Position numbers and translations under genes: made by a program. The notes under the pieces were generated by a model that was not told the origin of the DNA, did no database searches, and saw only the letters and a list, made by a program, of their open reading frames with translations. Of a DNA stretch of 64,000 nucleotides, positions 46,647 to 57,561 are shown in pieces. The stretch comes from Oscillospiraceae bacterium (GTDB taxonomy: Bacteria; Bacillota; Clostridia; Oscillospirales; Ruminococcaceae), in NCBI GenBank assembly GCA_012520915.1, contig JAAYNJ010000022.1, positions 1 through 64,000 on the forward strand, given 5' to 3'. The first letter of the stretch is position 1. Each line of letters begins with the position of its first letter.

Positions 46647-49600
46647 ATGGCTAACAGTGCTTTTGAATCAATAAGAATCGGATTGGCTTCGCCGGAACAA
46701 ATTAGAGCTTGGTCAGAGGGTGAAGTGAAAAAACCCGAGACAATAAATTATAGAACATTAAAACCCGAGAGAGACGGCCTGTTTTGCGAAAGGATTTTCG
46801 GACCGACTAAGGATTGGGAATGTCATTGCGGTAAATATAAGAGGCTTCGTTATCGAGGGAAAATATGCGACAGATGCGGTGTCGAAGTTACAAAGTCTAA
46901 AGTCAGACGTGAGAAAATGGGGCATATCGACCTTGCGTCTCCGGTATCTCATATTTGGTATTTTAAAGGTATACCCTCAAGAATAGGGTTGATGCTTGAC
47001 GTGTCTCCCAGAGATTTGGAAAAGGTTCTGTATTTTGCAAACTATATTGTTACGGATCCGGGATATACACCTCTTGAGGAAAAACAGTTTCTCACCGAAA
47101 CGGAATACAGGGACATGCGTGAGCGGTATGAGGACGAGTTCAGAGCATCAATGGGTGCTGAAGCAATAAAGGAACTGCTTTCAAAAATAGACCTCGACGA
47201 ACTTTCCGAACAGCTCAGGGAAGACTTTAAGAATGCATCCGGACAAAAGAGAATAAGATTACTTAAGAGGCTGGAAGTTGTTGAGGCGTTTAGGTCTTCC
47301 GGAAATAAACCGGAATGGATGATTCTGGATGTGATTCCGGTAATTCCTCCGGATATTCGTCCCATGGTACAACTTGACGGCGGAAGATTTGCTACAAGCG
47401 ATCTAAACGATTTGTACAGGAGAGTTATAAACAGAAATAACAGACTGAAGCGCATGATGGAGCTTGATGCCCCCGATATTATCGTAAGAAACGAAAAAAG
47501 AATGCTTCAGGAAGCGGTTGATGCGCTAATAGACAATGGGCGGAGAGGAAGGCCGGTCACCGGTCCCAATAACAGACCTCTCAAATCATTGTCGGATATG
47601 CTCAAAGGTAAACAGGGGAGATTCAGACAGAATCTTCTCGGAAAGAGGGTCGACTATTCAGGGCGTTCGGTTATAGTTGTAGGTCCTGAACTGAAAATAT
47701 ACCAATGCGGTCTTCCGAAAGAAATGGCGCTTGAATTATTTAAACCGTTTGTCATGAAACATCTTGTAGAAGAAAAGATGGCAAACAACATTAAAAGTGC
47801 AAGAAAAATGGTTGAGAGAATGAGAACCGAAGTGTGGGATGCGCTTGAGACCGTTATCAAAGACCATCCGGTATTGCTTAACCGTGCTCCGACACTTCAC
47901 AGGTTGGGTATTCAGGCTTTTGAACCCGTTCTGGTAGAGGGAAAAGCTCTAAAGCTGCATCCTCTGGTATGTACCGCGTATAACGCGGACTTTGACGGTG
48001 ACCAGATGGCCGTCCATGTTCCGCTTTCTGCTGAGGCGCAGGTTGAAGCAAGGTTATTGATGATGTCCGCGAAGAACTTGCTCAAACCTTCAGACGGACA
48101 CCCCGTTACGGTGCCCACTCAGGATATGGTGTTGGGAGTATACTACCTTACAACAGTAAAAGAGGGGGAAAAGGGCGAGTGGAAAATATTTAGAGACATT
48201 GACGAAGCAAAAACTGCATATTTTTCTGACATAATCGGACTTCACTCCAGAATCAGAGTCAGAATGATAAAGGAAGTAGATGGAAAAACTTATTCGGATA
48301 TTGTTGAAACGACCGTAGGAAGACTTATATTCAACGAAATAATTCCCCAGGATCTAGGTTTCTGTGACAGAACCAAAGACGAAAATAAAGCATTGCTTGA
48401 AGTTGATTATCTTGTGGGAAAGAAACAGCTTGCAGATATAATAGAAGCATGCATAAGAATTCATGGAAAAGATGTTACCGCAAGGGTTTTGGACGATATC
48501 AAGGCGCTCGGATTTGAATATTCCACGAAAGGTGCAATTACAATTTCAATTTCGGATATTGTGGTGCCGCCCCAGAAAAAAGAACTGATTAACAGTGCCG
48601 AAAAAATGATTGAAGAGATAACGAGGCAATATCAGAGAGGGCTCATCTCGGATGAGGAAAGATATATTGAAGTAATAAAGATTTGGTCAAGAACTACCGA
48701 CATGGTGTCCGACGCCCTGAAAGCGAACCTCACGGATGACAACCCGATATTTATGATGGCGGACTCCGGAGCAAGGGGTTCGACAGACCAAATAAAACAA
48801 GTAGCGGGAATGCGTGGCCTGATTGCCAATACTTCCGGTAGAACTATAGAAATACCGATTCGTTCAAACTACAGGGAAGGTTTGAACATATTGGAGTATT
48901 TTATTTCCTCAAGAGGAGCGAGAAAAGGATTGGCGGATACAGCGCTGAGAACTGCGGACTCTGGATATTTGACAAGAAGACTTGTTGACGTTGTACAGGA
49001 ATTAATTGTAAGAATTCATGACTGTGGAACCACCGAGGGAATAGAAATCAAGGATATCAGAGACGGAGTAGAAATTATTGAGCCCATGCAGGAAAGGCTG
49101 TTGGGAAGATTTCCGGTTGAAGATGTGCTCCATCCCGAGACAGGGGAAATATTGGCTCGGTCGGATAAACTTATCGACGAAACAACGGCGAGAGCGATAA
49201 TAAAATCCGGAATTAAAAAGCTTACCCTGAGATCACCGCTCAACTGCAAATGCGAACAGGGAATTTGTGCAAAGTGCTATGGTGTGGATTTAGCTACCGG
49301 AAGATTGGTGGGAATTGGTGAAGCTGTCGGAATAATAGCTGCACAATCCATTGGTGAACCGGGAACACAGCTTACTATGAGAACTTTCCATACCGGGGGA
49401 ATCACAAGCACTGAGGACATAACACAAGGCTTGCCGAGGGTTGAAGAACTGTTCGAAGCCAGAAAACCTAAACCCCAACACCTTGCTATTTTAACCGAGA
49501 TTGAAGGAACCGTGGAGATTGATGACAGCAAGAAAAACAGGTACGCCGTGGTGACTGGCAAGGATAAAGACGGAGAAGCCGCTGTAAAGAGTTACCTCAT

Positions 49601-50210
49601 ACCTTATGGCGTCAGTTTGAAGGTTTCTGAAGGGAGTGAAGTTAAGATAGGCGATATGATAACGGAAGGGTTGGCAAATCCGCATGACATATTGGCTATA
49701 AAAGGAAAGCTTGCAGTTCAGGACTATCTGATAGAAGAGGTTCAAAGGGTCTATCGCATGCAGGGCGTTGATATTAATGACAAGCATATCGAGACAATAG
49801 TGCGTCAAATGATGCGAAAAGTAAGGATCCTGGATTCCGGAAGTACTAAACTGTTGCCCGGTATGTTGGTGGATAGGGGTGACTTTGAGAAAACCAATGA
49901 AGATATTTTGAAGAGAATCGAAGGCGGAGAAGAAGGGCTTGAACCGGCAATTGCCGAATCGGTGCTCCTGGGGATAACAAAAGCATCGCTGGCTACCGAA
50001 TCTTTCCTGTCAGCAGCGGCTTTCCAGGAGACGACAAGAGTTCTGACCGATGCGGCCATAAAAGGAAGGGTAGATCCGCTGCTCGGACTCAAAGAAAATG
50101 TCATTATCGGAAAATTGATTCCTGCCGGTACGGGAATGGAACAGTATTCCGATGCAAACTATGAATTTACCGACAGTTATATAAGGGAAGCACTGACCGG
50201 AGCAAACTGA
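46647..50210 (+). CDS. rpoC: RNA polymerase beta' subunit
   Basis: 1187 residues. The N-terminal zinc site is [20 protein letters not shown]. The catalytic Mg triad is in [16 protein letters not shown] bridge/trigger-helix region follows ([54 protein letters not shown]). A second zinc site lies in [15 protein letters not shown], and the C-terminus ends [18 protein letters not shown] lies at good spacing before the ATG. The gene ends the rpoBC unit; a separate promoter 20 bp downstream drives rpsL. Confidence 0.98.
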   Translation: MANSAFESIRIGLASPEQIRAWSEGEVKKPETINYRTLKPERDGLFCERIFGPTKDWECHCGKYKRLRYRGKICDRCGVEVTKSKVRREKMGHIDLASPVSHIWYFKGIPSRIGLMLDVSPRDLEKVLYFANYIVTDPGYTPLEEKQFLTETEYRDMRERYEDEFRASMGAEAIKELLSKIDLDELSEQLREDFKNASGQKRIRLLKRLEVVEAFRSSGNKPEWMILDVIPVIPPDIRPMVQLDGGRFATSDLNDLYRRVINRNNRLKRMMELDAPDIIVRNEKRMLQEAVDALIDNGRRGRPVTGPNNRPLKSLSDMLKGKQGRFRQNLLGKRVDYSGRSVIVVGPELKIYQCGLPKEMALELFKPFVMKHLVEEKMANNIKSARKMVERMRTEVWDALETVIKDHPVLLNRAPTLHRLGIQAFEPVLVEGKALKLHPLVCTAYNADFDGDQMAVHVPLSAEAQVEARLLMMSAKNLLKPSDGHPVTVPTQDMVLGVYYLTTVKEGEKGEWKIFRDIDEAKTAYFSDIIGLHSRIRVRMIKEVDGKTYSDIVETTVGRLIFNEIIPQDLGFCDRTKDENKALLEVDYLVGKKQLADIIEACIRIHGKDVTARVLDDIKALGFEYSTKGAITISISDIVVPPQKKELINSAEKMIEEITRQYQRGLISDEERYIEVIKIWSRTTDMVSDALKANLTDDNPIFMMADSGARGSTDQIKQVAGMRGLIANTSGRTIEIPIRSNYREGLNILEYFISSRGARKGLADTALRTADSGYLTRRLVDVVQELIVRIHDCGTTEGIEIKDIRDGVEIIEPMQERLLGRFPVEDVLHPETGEILARSDKLIDETTARAIIKSGIKKLTLRSPLNCKCEQGICAKCYGVDLATGRLVGIGEAVGIIAAQSIGEPGTQLTMRTFHTGGITSTEDITQGLPRVEELFEARKPKPQHLAILTEIEGTVEIDDSKKNRYAVVTGKDKDGEAAVKSYLIPYGVSLKVSEGSEVKIGDMITEGLANPHDILAIKGKLAVQDYLIEEVQRVYRMQGVDINDKHIETIVRQMMRKVRILDSGSTKLLPGMLVDRGDFEKTNEDILKRIEGGEEGLEPAIAESVLLGITKASLATESFLSAAAFQETTRVLTDAAIKGRVDPLLGLKENVIIGKLIPAGTGMEQYSDANYEFTDSYIREALTGAN

Positions 50211-50230
50211 TGTGCTTGAATCCGAAGATG

Positions 50231-50259
50231 TTGCAATAAAAAATATGTTGATGTATAAT
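50231..50259 (+). promoter_or_regulatory. Promoter of the rpsL-rpsG-fusA operon
   Basis: TTGCAA (50231-50236), a 17-bp spacer and a perfect TATAAT (50254-50259). It starts a leader of about 65 nt before rpsL. Confidence 0.75.
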
Positions 50260-50331
50260 CTTCGTTGCAATTTGGAAGGGATATAATTTTCCCATTCAAT
50301 ATTTAAAGTATTAGAGAAAGGAGGAGATAAG

Positions 50332-50748
50332 TTGCCGACATTTAATCAGCTGGTGAGAAAAGGACGTAAACAGACTATATATAAGTCTAAGTCGCCTGCT
50401 CTTCAAAGAGTGTATAACTCCCAAAAAAGGAATTACTCGGAATTGAGCTCACCTCAAAAAAGAGGCGTATGTACAACAGTAAAGACTATGACCCCAAAGA
50501 AACCTAATTCTGCTCTTAGAAAAGTTGCCAGGGTTAGACTTTCAAACGGAATGGAAGTCTGGGGATATATCCCCGGGGTTGGACACAACCTGCAGGAACA
50601 CAGTGTCGTACTGGTTAGAGGCGGAAGAGTTAAGGACCTGCCCGGTGTGCGTTATCATATCGTAAGAGGAACGCATGATACACAGGGAGTTACGGGAAGA
50701 GCACAGTCTCGGTCTAAGTACGGAGCCAAGAGACCTAAATCTGTATAA
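50332..50748 (+). CDS. rpsL: 30S ribosomal protein S12
   Basis: 138 residues. [14 protein letters not shown] opens it and the decoding-site loop [20 protein letters not shown] carries the lysine of the usual streptomycin-sensitive form. [26 protein letters not shown] follows. The start is TTG, with AAAGGAGG seven bases ahead, which fixes the N-terminus. It is the first gene of the str operon. Confidence 0.98.
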   Translation: MPTFNQLVRKGRKQTIYKSKSPALQRVYNSQKRNYSELSSPQKRGVCTTVKTMTPKKPNSALRKVARVRLSNGMEVWGYIPGVGHNLQEHSVVLVRGGRVKDLPGVRYHIVRGTHDTQGVTGRAQSRSKYGAKRPKSV

Positions 50749-50915
50749 TTAAATTTACAGCCCTTAAGAGACGGGTTTTATATATACTTTTGCTTCTCTG
50801 AAAGGGCAAACTGCGGAATTGCATTCCGAGTACCTGTGAATTCATTATGCAACGGCGAACAACTGCCGAGCAGCGATCGGTTTTTGATCGCATATTGTGA
50901 AGGAGGGAAGAAAGT
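50749..50915 (+). promoter_or_regulatory. rpsL-rpsG intercistronic region with two hairpins
   Basis: 167 bp between S12 and S7 genes. CGGAAT/ATTCCG (50814-50828) and GCGATC/GATCGC (50873-50891) are visible hairpins, the second ending about 25 bases before the rpsG start. In E. coli S7 binds the S12-S7 spacer to repress its own translation. Whether this unrelated-looking spacer does the same is inference. Confidence 0.4.
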
Positions 50916-51386
50916 ATGCCCAGAAGAGGCAACATTCCAAAAAGAGATGTTTTACCTGATCCCTTATACGGATCAAAAATGGTAACAAAATTAATTAATT
51001 TTATCATGTACGATGGCAAAAGAGGTGTAGCACAGAAGATTGTCTACTCCGCTTTTGAGGAAATCAGGGACAAGACGGGAAATGACCCCCTTGAAATGTT
51101 TGAAAAAGCTCTTGATAACATAATGCCGGAGGTTGAAGTAAAAGCTCGACGTGTCGGCGGTTCGACATATCAAGTTCCTATGGAGGTCAGGCCTGCGAGA
51201 AGAACGACACTGGGTCTTCGCTGGTTGGTCGGATATGCCCGCTCCAGAAACGAACATACCATGAGCGGAAGATTAGCTCACGAAATTATGGATGCGGTAA
51301 ACGGTTCGGGTAATGCAGTGAAAAAACGCGAAGACACACACAGAATGGCAGAAGCCAACCGTGCATTTGCTCATTATCGCTACTAA
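50916..51386 (+). CDS. rpsG: 30S ribosomal protein S7
   Basis: 156 residues starting [20 protein letters not shown]. The RNA-binding core is [29 protein letters not shown] and the end is [15 protein letters not shown]. It nucleates assembly of the 30S head by binding the 3' domain of 16S rRNA. GAAGGAGGG precedes the ATG. fusA follows after 59 bp. Confidence 0.98.
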   Translation: MPRRGNIPKRDVLPDPLYGSKMVTKLINFIMYDGKRGVAQKIVYSAFEEIRDKTGNDPLEMFEKALDNIMPEVEVKARRVGGSTYQVPMEVRPARRTTLGLRWLVGYARSRNEHTMSGRLAHEIMDAVNGSGNAVKKREDTHRMAEANRAFAHYRY

Positions 51387-51445
51387 GCTGCCGTCTGTCA
51401 GACCCAAGAGTTAATTGTTTAATCATAAAAAAGATGGGAGAATTT

Positions 51446-53518
51446 ATGCCGCGCGAAGTATCGCTTGAATCAACCAGAAATGTCGGTATCATGGCTCATA
51501 TTGATGCCGGAAAAACTACAACAACTGAGCGGATTCTGTTTTATACAGGTATCAACTATAAGCTCGGTGAGGTTCATGACGGTGCTGCTACAATGGACTG
51601 GATGGATCAGGAAAAGGAACGCGGTATAACGATAACATCCGCAGCTACGACGGCTTTCTGGAAAAAACACAGGATTAATATCATAGATACTCCCGGTCAC
51701 GTTGACTTCACGGTAGAAGTTGAGAGATCGCTAAGAGTGTTGGACGGTTCGGTTACTGTTTTTTGCGCCAAGGGAGGCGTAGAACCTCAGTCGGAAACCG
51801 TCTGGAGACAAGCTGATCGCTATAAAGTTCCCAGAATGGCCTATATCAATAAAATGGACATCATGGGAGCCGACTTTTTCAAGGTTGTTAATATGATCAG
51901 GGAAAGGCTGAAGGCAAATGCAGTACCTATACAGATTCCAATGGGAGCGGAGGAATCGTTTGTCGGGCTGATTGATTTGGTCGAAATGAAGTCGTATGAC
52001 GATTTTGATGTTGTTTTGGAGGATCCCGAGAGCAAGGAGATTCCCAAGGAATATTTTGATGAGGCGAATAGGTGGAGGGAAAATCTTCTGGAGTCGCTGT
52101 CTGAAATAGACGAGACTGTTATGGAACTCTATCTGGAAGGCAAGGATATTCCGATTGAGGTATTGAAGGCCGCCATCAGAAAGGGCACGATAGACAATAC
52201 TTTGATACCGGTTGTCTGCGGAACATCATATAAAAATAAAGGCGTTCAAGAGCTTTTAGACGCTATTGTCGACTACATGCCCTCACCCTTAGACATTCCC
52301 GCCATTACCGGCATTAACCCGAAAACCGGGAAGGAAGAAGAGAGGCTTAGTGCTGACGATGAACCGTTTTCAGCACTTGCATTTAAGGTTGCCACGGACC
52401 CATTTGTCGGGAAACTCTGTTTCTTCAGGGTCTATTCAGGTACAGTGAAGTCCGGTTCGTCTGTTTATAATTCGACGAAAGACAGCACCGAAAGAATAGG
52501 CAGAATTCTTCAAATGCATGCGAATCACAGGACGGATATCGATACCTGTTATTCCGGGGACATCGCGGCGGCAGTCGGCTTAAAGAAAACTTCAACGGGC
52601 GATACCCTTTGTATTCAGAATAAACCAATAATACTCGAGTCAATGGATTTTCCCGATCCGGTTATACGCGTTGCAATAGAACCGAAAACTAAAGCCGGTC
52701 AGGAGAAAATGTCGGTTGCACTCTCAAAATTGTCCGAAGAAGATCCTACATTCAAGTCCTATACCGATGAGGAAACCGGACAAACAATTATTGCCGGGAT
52801 GGGAGAGCTTCATCTTGAGATAATTGTGGATAGATTGCTTAGAGAGTTTAAGGTTGAAGCAAATGTCGGAATGCCTCAGGTTGCTTATCGAGAAACAATT
52901 CGAAAAGAAGCCGAAGTTGATGAAAGATATGTTAGACAGTCCGGAGGACATGGACAGTACGCACACATTAAAATCAAGGTTGAACCCAACGAGAGCGGAA
53001 AGGGTTATGAATTTATCAATAAAATTACCGGAGGTGCTGTTCCAAAAGAGTATATTGAACCTGTAAATCAGGGAATACAGGGAGCATTGCAATCCGGTGT
53101 GCTGGCAGGATACCCGGTAGTTGATGTCAAAGTGACATTACTTGACGGTTCGTTCCATGAAGTGGACTCGTCTGAAATGGCCTTTAAGATAGTCGGTTCC
53201 ATGGCATTAAAGAATGCGCTGAAAAAGGCTGACCCAACCATAATGGAACCTATAATGAAGGTGGTTGTAATAACGCCTGATGAATATCTTGGAGATGTGA
53301 TAGGGGATATAAACAGTAGAAGAGGCCAGGTACAGGGAATGGATACGCTTACGGGAGCACAGCAAATTACTGCAATGGTTCCGCTTTCCGAGATGTTCGG
53401 ATATGCAACGGATATGCGTTCGAAAACTCAGGGAAGGGGTCAGTACAGTATGGAACCAAGTCATTACACTGTTGTTTCCGCTTCAGTGTTGGCGGATATC
53501 ACCAAACACATTTATTAA
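51446..53518 (+). CDS. fusA: Elongation factor G
   Basis: A 690-residue translocase GTPase. GTP-binding motifs are [19 protein letters not shown] (G1), the [10 protein letters not shown] switch I, DTPGHVDF (G3) and INKMD (G4). Domain IV and V blocks [18 protein letters not shown] and [17 protein letters not shown] follow. The ATG at 51446 matches the family start MPRE and has GGGAG six bases ahead; the upstream ATG at 51434 adds four residues over that site. Confidence 0.98.
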   Translation: MPREVSLESTRNVGIMAHIDAGKTTTTERILFYTGINYKLGEVHDGAATMDWMDQEKERGITITSAATTAFWKKHRINIIDTPGHVDFTVEVERSLRVLDGSVTVFCAKGGVEPQSETVWRQADRYKVPRMAYINKMDIMGADFFKVVNMIRERLKANAVPIQIPMGAEESFVGLIDLVEMKSYDDFDVVLEDPESKEIPKEYFDEANRWRENLLESLSEIDETVMELYLEGKDIPIEVLKAAIRKGTIDNTLIPVVCGTSYKNKGVQELLDAIVDYMPSPLDIPAITGINPKTGKEEERLSADDEPFSALAFKVATDPFVGKLCFFRVYSGTVKSGSSVYNSTKDSTERIGRILQMHANHRTDIDTCYSGDIAAAVGLKKTSTGDTLCIQNKPIILESMDFPDPVIRVAIEPKTKAGQEKMSVALSKLSEEDPTFKSYTDEETGQTIIAGMGELHLEIIVDRLLREFKVEANVGMPQVAYRETIRKEAEVDERYVRQSGGHGQYAHIKIKVEPNESGKGYEFINKITGGAVPKEYIEPVNQGIQGALQSGVLAGYPVVDVKVTLLDGSFHEVDSSEMAFKIVGSMALKNALKKADPTIMEPIMKVVVITPDEYLGDVIGDINSRRGQVQGMDTLTGAQQITAMVPLSEMFGYATDMRSKTQGRGQYSMEPSHYTVVSASVLADITKHIY

Positions 53519-53574
53519 TAACCCTTCAACCGTTGAAAAGCAGGATTTACAGTTGATATGGAAGTATTTTAGAC

Positions 53575-53603
53575 TTGAAATTTGCCACTGTTGTTGTTAG
53601 AAT
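53575..53603 (+). promoter_or_regulatory. Promoter before tuf
   Basis: TTGAAA (53575-53580), a 17-bp spacer and TAGAAT (53598-53603) in the 144-bp fusA-tuf gap. It would allow tuf to be made in excess of the str operon. Confidence 0.65.
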
Positions 53604-53662
53604 ACAATTCACAAGTTATAATAATAAAGTATTTAATAGAATTCTAAGGAGGAACTGAAAGA

Positions 53663-54865
53663 ATGGCTAAGCAAAAATTTGATCGCTCAAAGCCACACGT
53701 AAATATTGGTACTATTGGACACGTTGATCACGGAAAGACAACTTTGACAGCTGCAATCACAAAGGTCCTTTCGTTTTTAGGCACTGCAAAATTTGAGGCC
53801 TACGACATGATCGACAAGGCGCCGGAAGAACGTGAACGCGGCATTACTATTAATACATCACACGTTGAGTATGAAACTGAAAATAGACACTATGCCCACG
53901 TCGACTGCCCGGGACACGCCGACTATGTTAAGAACATGATTACCGGTGCAGCTCAGATGGACGGAGCAATTTTGGTTGTTTCAGCAGCAGACGGTCCTAT
54001 GCCGCAGACAAGAGAGCACATTCTGTTGGCTCGTCAGGTTGGTGTTCCGTATATTGTTGTATTTATGAACAAAGTTGACCAGGTTGATGACCCTGAGCTT
54101 CTTGAACTCGTTGAAATGGAAATCAGAGAACTTCTTTCAACCTATGATTTCCCCGGTGATGATACCCCGATTATTCAGGGTTCCGCGCTTGTCGCACTGG
54201 AAAGCACAAGCACAGACATCAATGCGCCCGAGTATGCTTCCATAGTAGAACTGATGAATGCTGTCGACGAGTTTATACCGACTCCCGAGAGAAAATCGGA
54301 TCTTCCCTTCCTAATGCCGGTTGAAGACGTCATGACAATAACCGGACGCGGTACCGTTGCGACCGGAAGAGTTGAGAGAGGAACAGTAAAGCTTAACGAT
54401 AGCGTTGAGATAGTCGGACTTTCTGACGAAAAGGCGAAGACCGTTATAACCGGACTTGAAATGTTCAGAAAACTGTTGGATTCCGCAACTGCAGGAGACA
54501 ACATCGGAGCATTGTTGCGCGGCGTTCAGCGCGCGGATATCGAGAGAGGACAGGTTCTATGTGCGCCCGGTTCAATTAGTCCCGTAAACAAGTTCCGCGG
54601 ACAGGTCTATATACTTAAAAAAGATGAAGGAGGACGTCACACACCTTTCTTCAATAACTATAGGCCCCAGTTCTACTTCAGAACAACCGACGTAACAGGT
54701 GTTGTAACTCTTCCCGAAGGTGTTGAGATGTGTATGCCCGGAGATAACGTTGAGATGGACGTTGAACTGATTACCCCGATTGCAATCGAAGCGGGACTTC
54801 GCTTTGCTATTAGAGAGGGTGGCCGTACCGTAGGATCTGGTGTTGTTATTTCGCATACAAAATAA
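53663..54865 (+). CDS. tuf: Elongation factor Tu
   Basis: 400 residues. It delivers aminoacyl-tRNA to the ribosome. G1 [14 protein letters not shown], switch [18 protein letters not shown]3 DCPGHADY and G4 NKVD are all intact. Domain II and III follow normally, ending [17 protein letters not shown] precedes the ATG. It is the only tuf copy in the window. Confidence 0.98.
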   Translation: MAKQKFDRSKPHVNIGTIGHVDHGKTTLTAAITKVLSFLGTAKFEAYDMIDKAPEERERGITINTSHVEYETENRHYAHVDCPGHADYVKNMITGAAQMDGAILVVSAADGPMPQTREHILLARQVGVPYIVVFMNKVDQVDDPELLELVEMEIRELLSTYDFPGDDTPIIQGSALVALESTSTDINAPEYASIVELMNAVDEFIPTPERKSDLPFLMPVEDVMTITGRGTVATGRVERGTVKLNDSVEIVGLSDEKAKTVITGLEMFRKLLDSATAGDNIGALLRGVQRADIERGQVLCAPGSISPVNKFRGQVYILKKDEGGRHTPFFNNYRPQFYFRTTDVTGVVTLPEGVEMCMPGDNVEMDVELITPIAIEAGLRFAIREGGRTVGSGVVISHTK

Positions 54866-54874
54866 GAAATTTTA

Positions 54875-54904
54875 TAAACCCTTCCGCAAAAGCGGAGGGG
54901 TTTA
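54875..54904 (+). terminator. Hairpin between tuf and the IMP dehydrogenase gene
   Basis: TAAACCCTTCCGC (54875-54887) and GCGGAGGGGTTTA (54892-54904) form a 13-bp stem with an AAAA loop. The short T-rich tail suggests a partial terminator, so guaB may depend on read-through from tuf, as I see no other promoter. Confidence 0.65.
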
Positions 54905-54928
54905 TTGTTATATGGTGAAAGGATGAAT

Positions 54929-56047
54929 ATGGGAAAAATCGTTTACGAAGGTTTTGCGTTTGATGATGTTCTATTAATTCCGCAGTACTCCGAGGTGCTT
55001 CCTAAGGATGTATCGGTAACTACCGAACTTGTTAAAGGAATAAGTTTGAACATCCCGCTTGTCAGTGCAGGAATGGATACCGTAACGGAGTGGGAGCTGG
55101 CTGTTGCATTGGCAAGAGAGGGAGGAATCGGAATTGTTCATAAAAGTATGACAGCGGAGGAGCAGTCGCAGCAAATATTTAAGGTTAAAAACTCAGATTC
55201 TACCGGATATGACAATGCCGTCGTCGATTCAAGGGGCCGATTGCTGGTTGGTGCGGCTGTAGGTGCTACGGGGGATGTCATTGAAAGAGTATCTGCGCTG
55301 GTAGATGCCGGTGTCGATATAATCGCCGTGGATACCGCACATGGATATTCAAAAAATGTCTTAAACACTATAGAAAAAATTAAAACGAAATTTTCTGATT
55401 TGCCTGTTATTGGCGGAAATATTGCTACATCAGCTGCGGTCACTGATTTGGTATCATCCGGGGCTGATTGCGTTAAAGTGGGTATGGGACCCGGAGCAAT
55501 ATGTACAACGAGAATTGTTGCCGGCATCGGCGTCCCGCAGTTATCGGCAATAATGGAATGTGCGGAAGCAGCTGAAAAATGCGGTGTAACATTGATTGCC
55601 GATGGCGGAATTAAGTATTCCGGAGATATTGTAAAAGCAATTGCCGCAGGTGCAAATACGGTTATGATAGGATCGTTGTTTGCCGGAACCGAGGAAAGTC
55701 CCGGAGAGTCGATAACGAATTATGGAAAAAGATACAAAGCTTATAGGGGAATGGGTTCGACGGCTGCGATGAAGAGATCTGGAGGAGACAGATATTTTCA
55801 AAGCGGTAGTAAAAAGTTTGTGCCTGAAGGAGTGGAAGGTTTAGTGCCTTATGTGGGTACACTTTCCGACATGGTTTATCAGATGATTGGCGGTTTGCGA
55901 GCCGGAATGGGTTATTGCGGAACAAAAAATATTGAAGAGCTGCGTAAAAACGGAAGGTTTGTAAAAATAACGGGAGCCGGACTTCATGAAAGCCATCCGC
56001 ATGATCTAACGATGATTAGTGACGAACCCAACTATAAGAAGAATTAA
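54929..56047 (+). CDS. guaB: IMP dehydrogenase lacking the CBS (Bateman) domain
   Basis: It oxidises IMP to XMP, the committed step to GMP. Only 372 residues, against about 485 for the usual enzyme. The barrel is intact: EGFAFDDVLLIPQYSEVLP, PLVSAGMDTVTE, GGIGIVHKSM, the catalytic loop GMGPGAICTTRIVAG with Cys192, DGGIKYSGDI, the YRGMGS loop and GLRAGMGYCG. Near residue 85 the chain passes straight from KVKNSDST to GYDNAVVDSRGRLLVGAAVG, just where two CBS modules normally sit. The start at 54929 is set by AAAGGA. Natural CBS-less enzymes are known (for example Borrelia), and the domain is not needed for catalysis. Confidence 0.95.
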   Translation: MGKIVYEGFAFDDVLLIPQYSEVLPKDVSVTTELVKGISLNIPLVSAGMDTVTEWELAVALAREGGIGIVHKSMTAEEQSQQIFKVKNSDSTGYDNAVVDSRGRLLVGAAVGATGDVIERVSALVDAGVDIIAVDTAHGYSKNVLNTIEKIKTKFSDLPVIGGNIATSAAVTDLVSSGADCVKVGMGPGAICTTRIVAGIGVPQLSAIMECAEAAEKCGVTLIADGGIKYSGDIVKAIAAGANTVMIGSLFAGTEESPGESITNYGKRYKAYRGMGSTAAMKRSGGDRYFQSGSKKFVPEGVEGLVPYVGTLSDMVYQMIGGLRAGMGYCGTKNIEELRKNGRFVKITGAGLHESHPHDLTMISDEPNYKKN

Positions 56048-56107
56048 TAAATAGTTCTGCTTTTAAAAACGGACATAGAATTATTGAAAGAATTGTCGCT
56101 GCACTGT

Positions 56108-56136
56108 TTGACATAATAACGGTGCAGTGATATTAT
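56108..56136 (+). promoter_or_regulatory. Consensus promoter of the metK riboswitch transcript
   Basis: TTGACA (56108-56113), 17-bp spacer, TATTAT (56131-56136). The start point near 56143 places the first base of the riboswitch almost at +1. A hairpin TCGCTGCAC/GTGCAGTGA (56096-56104 with 56122-56130) overlaps it and may end the guaB transcript. Confidence 0.85.
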
Positions 56137-56146
56137 TATGTCCGAA

Positions 56147-56237
56147 CTTATCGAGAGTGGTGGAGGGAAGGGCCCTGTGAAACCCGGCAACCTGCTAAAG
56201 CAAGGTGCTAAATCCCACGATATAATCGGGAGATAAG
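56147..56237 (+). ncRNA. SAM-I (S-box) riboswitch
   Basis: P1 strands are CTTATC (56147-56152) and GATAAG (56232-56237). Between them are the conserved GAGAGTGGTGGAGGGA, TGAAACCCGGCAACC and AAGGTGCTAAATCC core elements of the S-box. By established knowledge it binds S-adenosylmethionine and, when occupied, lets the downstream terminator form. Here it controls metK, whose product makes SAM, giving direct feedback. Confidence 0.97.
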
Positions 56238-56240
56238 ATG

Positions 56241-56270
56241 AAGGGCCTGCTGATGTTAGGCCTTTTATTT
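56241..56270 (+). terminator. Riboswitch-controlled terminator
   Basis: AAGGGCCT (56241-56248) pairs with AGGCCTTT (56258-56265) and a T-rich run follows. It is the expression platform between the S-box and metK. Confidence 0.85.
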
Positions 56271-56305
56271 TTGACTTTTTAATTTCATTCTATGAAAGGG
56301 TTTAT

Positions 56306-57484
56306 ATGAACAGATATTTATTTTCTTCAGAATCGGTAACGGAAGGACATCCCGATAAAATTTGTGACATAATTTCCGATTCAATTCTTGATGCCATTAT
56401 TGCCAGAGACAGAAATGCCAGAGTGGCCTGTGAAGTTATGGTAAAAAACAGGCATGTCATCATTTCCGGAGAAATATCGTCGAGTTATATACCGAATATT
56501 AAAGACATCACGAGAAATGTCATAAGAGATATTGGATATAATGATAAATCTTCAGTATTTAGCTCCGAAAATGCCGATATAAGAATATATGTTTCCAATC
56601 AGTCTCCGGACATAGCCTTAGGTGTTGATTTGTCCTACGAGAGCAAGAACGGTTCTGAAAAAGAAATCGGTGCAGGTGATCAGGGTATGGTCTTCGGGTA
56701 TGCATGCAGCGACACACCTGAACTGATGCCTCTTCCGATTCAGCTTTCCCATGAGATATGCAGGAGATTGTCTTATGCGAGAAAAAGAGGAGAAATACCC
56801 TATCTTAAACCGGATGGGAAATCCCAGGTTACTGTCGAGTATGAAAACGACCTGCCGTCAAGGGTGGCAGCTGTTGTGGTTAGCGCCCAGCACGAAGAAA
56901 CGATAGAACTCGAAAGATTAAGGAAAGATATAAAAGATAAAATCATAATGAGATCTTCATTGAGAGATTTAGTCGATGCCGAGACCAAGTATTTTATCAA
57001 TCCGACAGGCAGATTTGTAGTTGGAGGCCCTCAAAGCGATACGGGTCTTTCCGGAAGAAAAATTATTGTTGACACATACGGCGGTGCGGCGCGTCACGGA
57101 GGGGGAAGCTTTTCCGGTAAAGATCCCACTAAAGTGGATCGTTCCGCGAGCTATATGGCGAGATATGTCGCTAAAAATGTGGTAGCTTCAGGCGTTGCAA
57201 AAAAATGTGAAGTCCAGATATCTTACGCAATAGGAGTGGCGAATCCGATTTCGGTATATGTAAAAACAGACAGGACATCACAGGAAGATTCACTTATTGT
57301 TGAGTGTATAAATGAAGTATTTGACTTAAGACCGGAAGCAATATTAAACTGCCTTAATCTCAGGCGCCCCATCTACAAACAACTTGCGAGTTATGGGCAT
57401 ATAGGGAGAACGGATATTGATCTTTCCTGGGAAAAAACAGATCGTGCAGAAAAAATCAAAACACTTTTTGAAAGCAAACAATAA
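56306..57484 (+). CDS. metK: S-adenosylmethionine synthetase
   Basis: Makes SAM from methionine and ATP. 392 residues. SVTEGHPDKICDIISDSILDA is the N-terminal substrate site, GAGDQGMVFGYA the central signature and GGAARHGGGSFSGKDPTKVD the second signature with catalytic Lys and His. GAAAGGG precedes the ATG. SAM itself should limit expression through the riboswitch. recD2 follows after a 77-bp gap. Confidence 0.98.
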   Translation: MNRYLFSSESVTEGHPDKICDIISDSILDAIIARDRNARVACEVMVKNRHVIISGEISSSYIPNIKDITRNVIRDIGYNDKSSVFSSENADIRIYVSNQSPDIALGVDLSYESKNGSEKEIGAGDQGMVFGYACSDTPELMPLPIQLSHEICRRLSYARKRGEIPYLKPDGKSQVTVEYENDLPSRVAAVVVSAQHEETIELERLRKDIKDKIIMRSSLRDLVDAETKYFINPTGRFVVGGPQSDTGLSGRKIIVDTYGGAARHGGGSFSGKDPTKVDRSASYMARYVAKNVVASGVAKKCEVQISYAIGVANPISVYVKTDRTSQEDSLIVECINEVFDLRPEAILNCLNLRRPIYKQLASYGHIGRTDIDLSWEKTDRAEKIKTLFESKQ

Positions 57485-57561
57485 ACATAATTTTAATCTC
57501 ATTTCGGCGCACGCAGCTGCAATAACTGCCTGCGTCGAATTGATTTTTTCGGAAAGTTATT

